Notes: a model not told the origin generated them from the letters alone. Shown: positions 1 to 7,431, numbered from the stretch's first letter. The stretch is DNA of 20,532 nt from JBDSEG01 sp039920165 (GCA_039920165.1 JBDSEG010000081.1:1-20532), one strand, 5' to 3'. Made by a program: numbers and translations.

Positions 1-105
1 GAGGCCGCGCCGCCGCCGGTATCGACCGGCGGCGGTGGCGGCGCGCTCGGCGCGGGCTGGCTGGCGCTGCTCGGCCTCGCCGTCCTCGGCCTGCGCAAGG
101 AGTGA
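1..105 (+). CDS. C-terminal end of an exported protein with a GlyGly-CTERM-like tail (partial)
   Basis: Only the last 34 codons lie in the window; the gene enters from the left and stops at TGA 103-105. The tail is a glycine run (STGGGGGALG), then a hydrophobic stretch (WLALLGLAVLGL), then a basic end (RKE). This three-part layout is that of the GlyGly-CTERM sorting signal, which in other bacteria is processed by the intramembrane protease rhombosortase. The catalytic part is out of view. The tail closely resembles that of the S8 protease starting 5 bases downstream, so the missing part may be a paralogous protease, but this is inference from the tail alone. The final Lys-Glu codons contain the AAGGAG ribosome binding site of the next gene, so the two are probably co-transcribed. 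Confidence 0.8.
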   Translation, partial: EAAPPPVSTGGGGGALGAGWLALLGLAVLGLRKE

Positions 106-109
106 TCGC

Positions 110-1885
110 GTGCACGCTCGGTCGCGCGTCGATCGGGTCTGGCGCGGGTGGTTGCTCGCAATTTTTCTCATCGGCGGCAGCGCCGCTGCGGTGCCCGTCG
201 CGGACAGCCCGGACACCGGCCCCGCGAACGGCCTGATCGTCAAGCTGCGGACCGGCGCTGCGTCGGGCGACGCCGACACGCCGCGGCTCGCTCGCGCAAT
301 GGCCGCGGCCGGGGTCGCGCCGCTGCGCTTGCGTGCGGTCGGGCGCGCGCACCACGTGGCGTTCGCACATCCGCTCGAGCGTGCCGAGGCAGCCGTGATC
401 GCGCAGCGCCTGCGCGATCAGCCCGAGGTCGAATGGGTGGTACCGAATACGCGCGAACGGCGGCTCGATGCCGATTCGCCGCCCAACGATCCACTGTTCG
501 TGAACCAGTGGTGGCTGCATTCCGTCGCCGGGAGCAATGCGAATGCGATCGGCGACCGCCGGCGCGGCGTGCCGGGTTTCGACGCCGCCTGGCGCAACGC
601 CGAGGGCGACGACAAAGAGAGCGGCAACGGCACTGGCAAATCGGTCGTGGTGGTGGCCGTGCTCGATACCGGGATCACCGCGCACCCCGATCTCGACGCC
701 AATGTGCTGCAGGGCCACGACTTCGTCTCCGGAGTCGACTATGCGAACGACGGCGACGGCCGCGATACCGACGCCAGCGACCCCGGCGACTGGGTCAGCC
801 AGGCCGACCGCGGCGCGAATCCGGCGCTGTTCGGCAGCTGCAGCGTGCAGAACAGCCGCTGGCACGGCACCGTCATCGCGGGCATCGTCGCGGCGGCGAC
901 CGGCAACGGCGTGGGCGTCGCAGGCGCGAACGGATCGGCGCGGGTGCTGCCGGTGCGGGTGGCCGGCAAGTGCGGCGCCGAGCTGGCCGATATCGTCGAC
1001 GGCATGCGCTGGGCTGCCGGCCTGGCGGTGGCAGGGGCGCCGCGCAACCCGCATCCGGCGCGCATCATCAACCTGAGCTACGGCGGCAATGCCCCTTGCA
1101 ACGCCGCCTACCAGGACACCATCGACGAAATCGCCGCCCAGGGTGTGGTCTTGATCGCCGCGGCCGGCAATGGACACGGCGCGACCAACCGGCCGGCCAA
1201 TTGCGCGCGCGTCATCGGCGTGGCGGCCTTGAATCGCGATGGCTTCAAGGCAAGCTATTCGAATTTCGGCCCCGAGGTCGCGATTTCGACCGTCGGCGGC
1301 GATGCGTCCGAAGGCGCGTGGACCGCGTTGCTCGGCGACGGTGGGTTGTTCACGATCGGCAATTCGGGCACCCGCGGTCCTGGGCTGCCGGTCTACGGTG
1401 CTGCTTCGGGAACGAGTTTCGCGGCACCGATGGTGGCGGCGACCGTGAGTCTGATGCTGGCGGCGAATCCCAAGCTGAGCGCAGCGCAGATCATTGCTGG
1501 CCTGGCCGCCAGCGCGCGCCCGCACGTCGTCGCGAGTCGCATCGCTGCCTGCTCGGCGCTGAACCCGGGACGCTGCATCTGCAGCACCGCGACCTGCGGC
1601 GCCGGCATCCTCGACGCGGCGCAGGCGCTCGTCTATGCGCGATCGCCCGCGCGTTACCAGGCGCCGAACTGGCCGCGGGTCGACTTGGACAGCGCGGCCG
1701 AGGTCGTCGTCGCCACCGCCCTGGGCATCGACCGCCCGGGCGAACCGGGGTTTATCGACGCCGTCCCGGCCAGCGCCACCGAGGTGCCAGGCGATGGCAG
1801 GGCCGGTGGCGGTGCGCTCGGCGAAGGCTGGCTGCTCGGCCTGGCGCTCGCGCTGCTCGCGCTGCGCCGCGCCGACCGGCACTGA
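110..1885 (+). CDS. S8 (subtilisin-family) serine peptidase with GlyGly-CTERM-like C-terminus
   Basis: This is a secreted or surface-anchored endopeptidase of 591 residues. The catalytic triad is visible: Asp186 in VAVLDTGI, His252 in WHGTVIAGI and Ser436 in SGTSFAAPMVA, with the oxyanion Asn in AAAGNG. The N-terminus has basic residues followed by a hydrophobic core (WLLAIFLIGG) ending AAA, a signal peptide. The region between it and the catalytic domain (about residues 40-120) looks like an inhibitor-type propeptide. The C-terminus is GGGALGEGW, a hydrophobic helix and a basic end (RRADRH), a GlyGly-CTERM-type sorting signal. I chose GTG 110 because AAGGAG (97-102) lies 7 bases upstream and the signal peptide then starts properly; an in-frame ATG at 35 would overlap the upstream gene and add 25 odd residues. 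Natural substrate unknown. The family call is secure. Confidence 0.93.
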   Translation: MHARSRVDRVWRGWLLAIFLIGGSAAAVPVADSPDTGPANGLIVKLRTGAASGDADTPRLARAMAAAGVAPLRLRAVGRAHHVAFAHPLERAEAAVIAQRLRDQPEVEWVVPNTRERRLDADSPPNDPLFVNQWWLHSVAGSNANAIGDRRRGVPGFDAAWRNAEGDDKESGNGTGKSVVVVAVLDTGITAHPDLDANVLQGHDFVSGVDYANDGDGRDTDASDPGDWVSQADRGANPALFGSCSVQNSRWHGTVIAGIVAAATGNGVGVAGANGSARVLPVRVAGKCGAELADIVDGMRWAAGLAVAGAPRNPHPARIINLSYGGNAPCNAAYQDTIDEIAAQGVVLIAAAGNGHGATNRPANCARVIGVAALNRDGFKASYSNFGPEVAISTVGGDASEGAWTALLGDGGLFTIGNSGTRGPGLPVYGAASGTSFAAPMVAATVSLMLAANPKLSAAQIIAGLAASARPHVVASRIAACSALNPGRCICSTATCGAGILDAAQALVYARSPARYQAPNWPRVDLDSAAEVVVATALGIDRPGEPGFIDAVPASATEVPGDGRAGGGALGEGWLLGLALALLALRRADRH

Positions 1886-1903
1886 GCCGCTCTCGAGAAT
1901 TCA

Positions 1904-1995
1904 CTTCGCGTCCTTCGCGTTCTTGGCGGTAACGCTGGTGTTCACTGCCGAGGCAGGACGAATTTCTACCGCCAAGAACGCGAAAGGACACAAAG
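1904..1995. repeat. Palindromic intergenic repeat, copy 1
   Basis: Two long arms face each other. The left arm (1904-1930) and right arm (1968-1995) share a perfect 17-bp inverted core: TTCGCGTTCTTGGCGGT at 1914-1930 and its complement at 1968-1984. The outer parts also pair with a few mismatches. The 37-base loop holds a nested small hairpin (CTGCC/GGCAG, 1945-1956). A related element lies at 9850-9957, sharing the TTCGCGT-N-CTTCGCGT arm, a GGTAAC next to the arm and the 12-mer CGAATTTCTACC (here 1959-1970, inverted there). It lies between the ends of the protease gene and the convergent LysR gene, so it may also act as a transcription end or RNA-stabilising structure. Confidence 0.75.
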
Positions 1996-2024
1996 CAGTT
2001 CAAGCCGAGACTTAGAGAGCGATC

Positions 2025-2068
2025 AAGAAAATAGTTTTTCTTCGCGAACACCCGGCTCCGACGCCGGG
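2025..2068. terminator. Possible bidirectional terminator between the S8 protease and LysR genes
   Basis: Two small hairpins lie in the convergent gap. One is A/T-rich (AAGAAAA 2025-2031 with TTTTCTT 2036-2042); the other is G/C-rich (CCCGGC 2051-2056 with GCCGGG 2063-2068, six-base loop). Read from the LysR side, the G/C hairpin follows the stop by 12 bases and the A/T hairpin comes next, but there is no clean U-run directly after the G/C stem. Termination is therefore plausible but weak. Confidence 0.35.
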
Positions 2069-2080
2069 CCTGGATTGCCC

Positions 2081-3007
2081 TCAGCCGGTCCAGCGCGCGG
2101 TCCATTTGCGCTCGTAGTCCATCGCCTTGAAATGCTCGGCCATGAAATCGATGAAGCTGCGCACCTTGGCCGACAGGTGCTTGCGGCTCGGGTAGGCGAG
2201 GTTGATCGTCAAGCGCGGCAGGTCCCAGTCGTCGAGCAGCGGCAGCAGCCGGCCGGCGGCGATATCGTCGTGCACGATGTAGGTCGGCTGGATCAGGATT
2301 CCCAGGCCGTCCAGCGCGGCGGCGCGCAGCACCTGGCCGTCGTTCGATTCGAGCAGCCCGTGGACCGTGACCGTGCTGACCTTGCCGTCGCGCGTGAAGC
2401 GCAGCTCGTTCGGATGGTGGGCGTGCACATACACCAGCCAGCGATGCCGTTCCAGCCCTTCGAGCGAGGTCGGCATGCCGTGCTCGGCCAGGTAGCGCGG
2501 TGATGCGCACAGGATGCGTCGGGTCTCGGCCAGACGGCGAATCGTGATATTCGAGTCGGGCTCGACCTCGCGCGTGCGGATCGCCACGTCGATGTTGTTG
2601 TCGATGATGTCGAGATACCGGTTCGCGACCTCGACGTGGACCCGCACGTTCGGATAACGGGCGGTGTAGTCGCGCAGCAGCGGCGCAACGTGGCGGGTCG
2701 CGAACGAGAGCGAGGCGGTGACGCGCAGCACGCCAGTCGGGTTCAGCGCGGTCGCGTTGACCTCGGCCTCGGCATCCTTCAGCTCGGCCACCAGCGAACG
2801 TGCGCGGGCGAGAAAGATGCGCCCGGTATCGGTGAGGTACAGGCGGCGCGTATTGCGCTCGACCAGGCGAGCGTTCAGACGCGCTTCGAGCGCGGCGAGC
2901 TGGCGGCTCGCGGCGGCATTCGACAGCCCGATCGCTTCGGCGGCCCGGCTGATGCTGCCGGCCTCGGCGATGTGCACGAACAGTTCCATTTCCGACCAGC
3001 GGTCCAT
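2081..3007 (-). CDS. LysR-family transcriptional regulator
   Basis: A 308-residue cytoplasmic DNA-binding regulator of usual family length. The N-terminal winged helix-turn-helix covers about residues 1-60 (SISRAAEAIGLSNAAASRQL, then LEARLNARLVERNTRR and LTDTG). The rest is the substrate-binding effector domain (from about residue 90, GVLRVTASLSFATRHVAPLL). The start at 3007 is favoured because AAGGAGA lies 9 bases upstream on the minus strand and the HTH then begins at the expected distance; the reading frame stays open further upstream but without family likeness. It is divergent from the catabolic operon starting at 3146, the classical arrangement in which the LysR protein activates its neighbour in response to a pathway substrate or intermediate. 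The effector cannot be read from sequence; regulation of the operon is inferred from position. Confidence 0.93.
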   Translation of the reverse strand: MDRWSEMELFVHIAEAGSISRAAEAIGLSNAAASRQLAALEARLNARLVERNTRRLYLTDTGRIFLARARSLVAELKDAEAEVNATALNPTGVLRVTASLSFATRHVAPLLRDYTARYPNVRVHVEVANRYLDIIDNNIDVAIRTREVEPDSNITIRRLAETRRILCASPRYLAEHGMPTSLEGLERHRWLVYVHAHHPNELRFTRDGKVSTVTVHGLLESNDGQVLRAAALDGLGILIQPTYIVHDDIAAGRLLPLLDDWDLPRLTINLAYPSRKHLSAKVRSFIDFMAEHFKAMDYERKWTARWTG

Positions 3008-3066
3008 GCGTTGCGTCTCCTTGGGGGATGCGATGCTGCCAGAGCCGGCGGGGAGTGCGGCGGACA

Positions 3067-3137
3067 GCAAATCAGTTTTGCGCCGGCGCGCTTTCGCTCG
3101 CGTTCGCAGACTCCTACATTGCGGGGCTCGTCGAGCC
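3067..3137 (+). promoter_or_regulatory. Divergent promoter/operator region between LysR gene and catabolic operon
   Basis: The 138-base gap must hold both promoters. Visible elements are a dyad GCAAA-N5-TTTGC (3067-3081), an adjoining perfect palindrome GCGCCGGCGC (3080-3089), a possible -10 TACATT (3115-3120) with a poor -35, and a 13-base dyad GGCTCG-T-CGAGCC (3125-3137) ending 8 bases before the Dabb start codon. No clear T-N11-A LysR box was found. The operator assignment is guesswork; only the dyads themselves are seen. Confidence 0.3.
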
Positions 3138-3145
3138 TGCCCCTG

Positions 3146-3466
3146 ATGACCATCAAGCACATCGTGATGTGGAACGTGCGCGGCGAGTCCGCCGCCGAGC
3201 GCAGCGGCAATGCGCTCGTTCTGCAGCGTGAATTCGAATCGCTGCGCGGCTGCATCCCCGGCATGCGCAAGCTCGAGATCGGCGTCGACCGAAGTCGAAT
3301 CGACTATGCATGCGATGTGGTGCTGTATTCCGAGTTCGAATCGCAGGCTGCCCTCGACGCCTATGCTTCGCACCCCGAACATCTGCGCGTGCGCCGCTCG
3401 CTGGGCGATCTGCGCACCGCCCGGCACCAGGTCGATTACGCCATCGAAGAGGAGCCTGCGCCATGA
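3146..3466 (+). CDS. Dabb-domain (stress-responsive alpha/beta-barrel) protein
   Basis: A small protein of 106 residues matching the Dabb (dimeric alpha/beta barrel) pattern: it opens with IKHIVMWNV, has a central VVLYSEFESQAALDAYASHPEHLRV segment and closes with HQVDYAI, each typical of the family. Members act as small dimeric enzymes or binding proteins; several in catabolic and polyketide pathways are decarboxylase-, cyclase- or isomerase-like, but no reaction can be assigned here. It is the first gene of the operon, and its TGA overlaps the next ATG (ATGA at 3463-3466). The ATG at 3146 has no evident Shine-Dalgarno, and a 13-base dyad lies just upstream. No better in-frame start was seen. 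Confidence 0.82.
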   Translation: MTIKHIVMWNVRGESAAERSGNALVLQREFESLRGCIPGMRKLEIGVDRSRIDYACDVVLYSEFESQAALDAYASHPEHLRVRRSLGDLRTARHQVDYAIEEEPAP

Positions 3467-4092
3467 GCGCCCCGTTGGACGAGACATTGAACGACGAGTT
3501 GCTGATCCGCCGCCTCGTCGAGCGCTGGGCCGTGTGGCGCGACGCTGGCGACTGGGAGCGCTTCGCGACCGTCTGGCACGCCGACGGCATGATGATGGCG
3601 ACCTGGTTCCAGGGTCCGTTCGCCGAATTTATCCGCGTCACGCGCGAGGGCTGGGCCAAGGGCGTGAGCATCCTGCACTTCCTCGGCGGATCGGCGATCG
3701 ACATCGCCGGCGACCGCGCCGTGGCGCAGACCAAGATGACGATCTCGCAGCGCGGCATGGTCGAAGGCGTAGACGGCCCGACGCTGTGCGACGTGGTCTG
3801 CACCGGCCGCTTCAACGATTTCGTTGTGCGCGACGACGGCGACTGGAAGCTGCTGCACCGCCAGCCGATCTACGAGAAGGACCGCATCGATCCGGTCGAT
3901 TCCTCGGCGGTGCTGCGCCTGGACCGCGCACTGCTCGCGACCTACCCCGAGGGCTATCGGCACCTCGCGTATATCCAGACCCGCATCGGCTACACGGTCA
4001 AGATGAACATGCCGATGCTGAAAGGCCCGGTGGTCGAGGAGCTGTACCGGCGCAATGCGCGCTGGCTGGCCGGCGGGGCGCTCGAGCGATGA
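3463..4092 (+). CDS. SnoaL-like / NTF2-fold protein
   Basis: A cytoplasmic protein of 209 residues. The N-terminal half has the SnoaL/NTF2 cone-fold pattern: LLIRRLVERWAVWRDAGDWERF, then FATVWHADGMMMATW, and a later FVVRDDGDWKLLHRQPIYEKD. Related proteins include polyketide cyclases, scytalone-dehydratase-like enzymes and ring-hydroxylating dioxygenase beta subunits, so a dehydration, isomerisation or structural role is possible. The C-terminal 50 residues or so (RHLAYIQTRIGYTVKMNMP onward) extend past the usual domain of about 130 residues. The ATG overlaps the Dabb stop and its TGA overlaps the next ATG (4089-4092), so it is translationally coupled on both sides. Function is not assigned; only the fold is claimed. 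Confidence 0.8.
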   Translation: MSAPLDETLNDELLIRRLVERWAVWRDAGDWERFATVWHADGMMMATWFQGPFAEFIRVTREGWAKGVSILHFLGGSAIDIAGDRAVAQTKMTISQRGMVEGVDGPTLCDVVCTGRFNDFVVRDDGDWKLLHRQPIYEKDRIDPVDSSAVLRLDRALLATYPEGYRHLAYIQTRIGYTVKMNMPMLKGPVVEELYRRNARWLAGGALER

Positions 4093-5081
4093 GCCGCCTC
4101 TGTGCATCCGGGCAGCGCCGGCGCGAGATCGTCGTCGGCACGCTGCTGCTCGGCCTGGCCGGGCGCGCGGGCGCGCAGGGCGCCTATCCCGACCGGCCGC
4201 TGCGCATCGTCGTGCCGCAGCCGCCGGGCGGCGGGTTCGATTTCGTCTCGCGCGTGCTGGCCGAGCGGCTGGCCAAACAGATCGGGCAAAGCGTGGTGGT
4301 CGAGAACCGGCCAGGATCGGGGACGCTGGTCGGCACCGACCTCGCGGCCAAGGCCGCGCCTGACGGCTACACGCTGCTCACCGGCTCGATCTCGAACCTC
4401 GCGCTCAACATGGGCCTGTACCGCAACCTGCCGTACGACAGCCTGCGCGATTTCGAGCCGATCGGCCTGGCGGTGTCGTACAGCTATACGTTGATGGCGC
4501 GCAAAGATCTGCCCTACGCGACGCTGCCGGACCTCGTCGCCTACGCGAAGGCCAACCCCGGCAAGCTGAGCTATGCCTCGGCCGGCAATGGCTCGGGCCA
4601 GCACGTGCTCGCGGCGGCGCTGTGGCACCTCGCCGGGGTTGAGTTGACGCACGTGCCGTACCGCGGAGCGCAGGCGGCCTACCAGGACCTGCTGGGCGGC
4701 CGGGTTGATGTGTTTTTCGACCTCTCGCCGACGGCCCGGGTGCAGATCGATGCCGGCAACGTGCGCGCGCTCGCCGTCTCGGGCGCCGAGCGGCTGGCTG
4801 CGCACCCGCAGGTGCCCATGATCGCAGAGACCGGCGTTGCGAAGCTCGAACTCGAATCGTGGTTCGGCCTGTTCGCACCCGCCAAGACCCCGCCCGCGAT
4901 CCTCGACAGGCTGCGTGCCGAACTGGCGCGCGTCATCGCTTCTCCCGAGATTGCCGAGACCTTCCGCAGGGCCGGCGGCAAGCCGCTCGTGCTGTCGCAG
5001 GATGCGACCCGCGCGCTGGTGCAGCGCGATGTCGAACGCTGGTCAAGGCTGGTGCGCGAGCTCGATCTCAAACCAGAATGA
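4089..5081 (+). CDS. Orphan Bug/TctC-family periplasmic substrate-binding protein
   Basis: A 330-residue extracytoplasmic solute-binding protein of the tripartite tricarboxylate transporter type. Family marks are YPDRPLRIVVPQPPGGGFD at the mature N-terminus, VVVENRPGSGTLVGTDLAAKAAPDGYTLL, LPYDSLRDFEPIG, and the ligand-loop region LTHVPYRGAQAAYQDLLGG. The signal peptide has a basic start (QRRRE), a hydrophobic core and a likely cut after AGA (residue 29). No tctA or tctB adjoins it, as is common for Bug proteins in Burkholderiales; the nearest membrane partners are at 16032-18162. The ATG overlaps the upstream stop (ATGA) and its stop overlaps the next start. Ligand is probably a carboxylate tied to the pathway encoded downstream; that is inference. 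Confidence 0.93.
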   Translation: MSRLCASGQRRREIVVGTLLLGLAGRAGAQGAYPDRPLRIVVPQPPGGGFDFVSRVLAERLAKQIGQSVVVENRPGSGTLVGTDLAAKAAPDGYTLLTGSISNLALNMGLYRNLPYDSLRDFEPIGLAVSYSYTLMARKDLPYATLPDLVAYAKANPGKLSYASAGNGSGQHVLAAALWHLAGVELTHVPYRGAQAAYQDLLGGRVDVFFDLSPTARVQIDAGNVRALAVSGAERLAAHPQVPMIAETGVAKLELESWFGLFAPAKTPPAILDRLRAELARVIASPEIAETFRRAGGKPLVLSQDATRALVQRDVERWSRLVRELDLKPE

Positions 5082-5698
5082 CATCTTTTCCACACACGAC
5101 TGCCCGCATGACCCACGCCATTGCTTCCGAATGCCTCGACCAGATATTCGTCAAGGCGCGCACCGTCATCGGCTTTCTCGACCGGCCGGTCGCGCCCGAG
5201 CTGCTTCGCCAGGTCTACGAACTTGCGAGCTTCGGCGCGACCTCGATGAATACCCAGCCGGCGCGCTATGTCTTCCTGCAGACGCCCGAGGCGCGCGCTC
5301 GCCTGCTGCCGGCCATGTCGCCCGGCAATCTGGAGAAGACGCGCACCGCGCCGGCCACCGTGATCGTCGCGACCGACATGCGCTTTTACGAGCACATGCC
5401 GCAGATCTGGCACAAGCCCGGCGCGAGCGAGACGTTCGCAGGCAACCCGGCGCTCGCGCAGGCGACCGCGGTGCGCAACGGCACCCTCGGCAGCGCCTAT
5501 TTCATGATCGCGGCCCGCGCGCTGGGCCTGGACTGCGGGCCGATGAGCGGCGTCGACCTGGCCAAGGTCAACGCCGAGTTCTTTGCCGACGGCCGCTTGC
5601 AGGCCAACTACGTCATCAACCTCGGCCACGGCGACGACAGCCTGCTGTTCGCGCGCAACCCGCGCCTGTCGTTCGAACAGGCCTGCAGCGTTCTCTGA
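5078..5698 (+). CDS. RutE/HadB-like nitroreductase-family oxidoreductase
   Basis: An FMN-dependent nitroreductase-fold enzyme. It matches the malonic-semialdehyde-reductase (RutE) group through NTQPARYVFL, SPGNLEKTRTAPATVIVATD, RALGLDCGPMSG and the terminal LSFEQACSVL. In uracil catabolism RutE reduces malonic semialdehyde to 3-hydroxypropionate with NAD(P)H. No other rut genes are present, so here it more likely reduces an aldehyde or enoyl/oxo intermediate of the ring-cleavage pathway (inference). The ATG at 5078 overlaps the previous stop (ATGA) and gives 206 residues. The in-frame ATG at 5108 gives 196 residues, the length of E. coli RutE, and cannot be excluded; neither has a clear ribosome binding site. 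Confidence 0.88.
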   Translation: MTSFPHTTARMTHAIASECLDQIFVKARTVIGFLDRPVAPELLRQVYELASFGATSMNTQPARYVFLQTPEARARLLPAMSPGNLEKTRTAPATVIVATDMRFYEHMPQIWHKPGASETFAGNPALAQATAVRNGTLGSAYFMIAARALGLDCGPMSGVDLAKVNAEFFADGRLQANYVINLGHGDDSLLFARNPRLSFEQACSVL

Positions 5699-5713
5699 CC
5701 CCGGAGATTCGAC

Positions 5714-6646
5714 ATGGCCCAACTCGAAAGCACCCAGCTCGCGCCCGCCGTCATCGCGCGCATGGACGACTGCGCCGACGCGCGCTTCAAGCGGGTGATG
5801 AGTTCGCTCGTCACTCACTTGCACGCGTTTGCGCTTGAGGTCGATCTCATGCCCGACGAATGGATGGCCGCGATCGAATTCCTCACCGCGGCCGGCAAGA
5901 TGTGCGACGACAAGCGCCAGGAATTCATCCTGCTGTCGGACACGCTCGGCCTGTCGATGCTGGTGGTCGCCATGGACCAGGAACGTGGCAAGCAGGCGGC
6001 ACAGGCCGCCGGTGCTCGCACCGCCGGCGCGACGCCGGCGACCGAGGCCACCGTGCAGGGCCCGTTCTACTGGGAAGGCGCGCCCGAAGTGCCGCTCGGT
6101 GCCGACATCACCGCCGGTGCGCCGGGGGAACCGGCCTGGTATTCGGGTCGCGTCACCGGCACCGACGGCTTGGCCGTCGCCGACTGCGTGATCGATATCT
6201 GGTCGGGCGACGGCGAGGGCATGTACGACATGCAGTACGGCGCCGATGCCGGCATGCGGCTTCGCGCGCGCATCCGCACCGACGCCGAGGGGCGCTACCG
6301 ATTCTGGTCAATCAAGCCCTCGTACTACCCGGTGCCCGACGACGGCCCGGTCGGCGGCATGCTGCGCCGCATGGGACGCCACCCGAACCGGCCCGGCCAC
6401 ATCCACACGATGGTCTATGCACCGGGCTACCAGAAGCTCACGACTCACCTGTTCGTGAGCGACAGCCCGTATCTCGATTCGGACGCCGTGTTCGGCGTTC
6501 GCGACAGCCTGATCGTCGACTACACGCGCCACCCGCCCGGCGCCGCGCCCGACGGCCGCACGATGAGCCAGCCCTGGCACAGCGCGAGCTTCGATTTCAA
6601 GCTCGTGCCGACGATTGCTCCCGTGGCCACGACGGCGGGCGCATGA
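5714..6646 (+). CDS. Intradiol ring-cleavage dioxygenase (hydroxyquinol/catechol 1,2-dioxygenase type)
   Basis: A non-haem Fe(III) enzyme of 310 residues that opens a catecholic ring between the two hydroxyls. The N-terminal dimerisation domain of the catechol-dioxygenase group covers about residues 18-95. The catalytic beta-sandwich follows from EATVQGPFYWEGAPEVPLG. Iron ligands expected from the family are visible: Tyr171 (GEGMYDMQ), Tyr205 (SYYPVPDDGPVG, chosen over Tyr204 by distance to DGP), His229 and His231 (RPGHIHTM). Arg227 before the histidines is also conserved. A good GGAG (5703-5706) precedes ATG 5714. The overall pattern leans to hydroxyquinol 1,2-dioxygenase, whose product tautomerises to maleylacetate, but substrate specificity cannot be settled by eye. 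Its stop overlaps the next start (ATGA). Confidence 0.93.
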   Translation: MAQLESTQLAPAVIARMDDCADARFKRVMSSLVTHLHAFALEVDLMPDEWMAAIEFLTAAGKMCDDKRQEFILLSDTLGLSMLVVAMDQERGKQAAQAAGARTAGATPATEATVQGPFYWEGAPEVPLGADITAGAPGEPAWYSGRVTGTDGLAVADCVIDIWSGDGEGMYDMQYGADAGMRLRARIRTDAEGRYRFWSIKPSYYPVPDDGPVGGMLRRMGRHPNRPGHIHTMVYAPGYQKLTTHLFVSDSPYLDSDAVFGVRDSLIVDYTRHPPGAAPDGRTMSQPWHSASFDFKLVPTIAPVATTAGA

Positions 6647-7431
6647 AGATCGGCAAGGCCACCGTCGCCCGCTCGGCGATCTGCACCTCGGACGCCGAGC
6701 GCATCGTCGTGCGCGGGCGCGACCTGACCGGCGAGCTGATCGGCAAGGTCGGCTTCTCTGACTATTTTTTCCTGCTGCTCACCGGAGCGTTGCCCGATGC
6801 GCCGACGCGTGCGGTGCTCGACGCGACGCTGGTCGCCATCGCCGAGCACGGCCTCGTGCCGAGCGTGCAGGCCGCGCGCATGACGCTCGCCGCCGCGCCT
6901 GATGCGATGCAGGGCGCGATCGCGGCCGGCATCCTCGGCTGCGGCTCGGTGATCCTCGGTGCGTCCGAGACGGCAGGCAGGCTTTTCGCGCAGATCGATG
7001 CCGCAGCGGGCCCGCAAGGCGACCTCGTTGCGGCGGCGCAGTCGGCGGTGCAGCGCCTGCATGCGGCGCGCGAAGCCATCCCGGGCTACGGTCACCCGCA
7101 GCACAAGGCGCGCGATCCGCGCGTGGCCAAGCTGTTCGAGGTCTCGCGCACGGCCGGCGGCGGCCAGCGCTTCGTGCACATCGCCGAAGCGGTCGAGGCC
7201 GCCATCCCGGCCATCGTCGGCAAAGATTTGAAGCTCAATGTCTCGGCCGCGATTCCCGCCGTGCTGCTCGGCGTCGGCTTTCCGCTCGGCGGGATGAAGG
7301 GCGTTCCCATCCTCGCGCGCACCGCCGGCCTCATCGCGCACCTGTGCGAGGAGCAAGGCGATCCGATCGGCTTCGCGTTGTCGTACCAGGCCACGCGCGA
7401 GCAGCAGTACACCGGGACGCTTCCGGCCTGA
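6643..7431 (+). CDS. Citryl-CoA-lyase-like protein (short citrate-synthase fold)
   Basis: A 262-residue member of the citrate synthase / citryl-CoA lyase superfamily, much shorter than citrate synthase (about 370-430). The clearest mark is GYGHPQHKARDPR (148-160), matching the G-x-GH-x-x-YK-x-x-DPR motif that carries a catalytic His (His151 here). Others are KLNVSAAIPAVLLGVGFP and ARTAGLIAHLCEEQ near the C-terminus. The other two catalytic positions look changed: the HGG loop is replaced by VILGASE (Leu105 at the His position) and the catalytic Asp by Ser201, by my alignment. It may thus bind a CoA thioester and cleave or condense C-C bonds by altered chemistry, or not be a lyase at all. It is coupled to the dioxygenase (ATGA) and followed after 3 bases by a CoA-transferase gene. 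Confidence 0.82.
   Translation: MKIGKATVARSAICTSDAERIVVRGRDLTGELIGKVGFSDYFFLLLTGALPDAPTRAVLDATLVAIAEHGLVPSVQAARMTLAAAPDAMQGAIAAGILGCGSVILGASETAGRLFAQIDAAAGPQGDLVAAAQSAVQRLHAAREAIPGYGHPQHKARDPRVAKLFEVSRTAGGGQRFVHIAEAVEAAIPAIVGKDLKLNVSAAIPAVLLGVGFPLGGMKGVPILARTAGLIAHLCEEQGDPIGFALSYQATREQQYTGTLPA

Noticed and set aside
35..109. ATG at 35 as start of the S8 protease
   Set aside because: It lies inside the upstream gene and adds 25 residues before the signal peptide; GTG 110 has an ideal AAGGAG and gives a normal signal peptide.
3008..3487. Upstream extension of the LysR gene to 3487
   Set aside because: The extra 160 residues overlap the Dabb and SnoaL genes antisense and have no LysR character; a good ribosome binding site supports 3007.
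4679..5824. Minus-strand open frame (381 codons) over the orphan tctC and rutE-like genes
   Set aside because: It spans two well-supported plus-strand genes and has no recognisable domain.
5714..6646. Naming the dioxygenase firmly as hydroxyquinol 1,2-dioxygenase
   Set aside because: Metal ligands and fold are clear, but substrate-pocket residues cannot be judged reliably by eye, and the usual maleylacetate reductase partner is absent.
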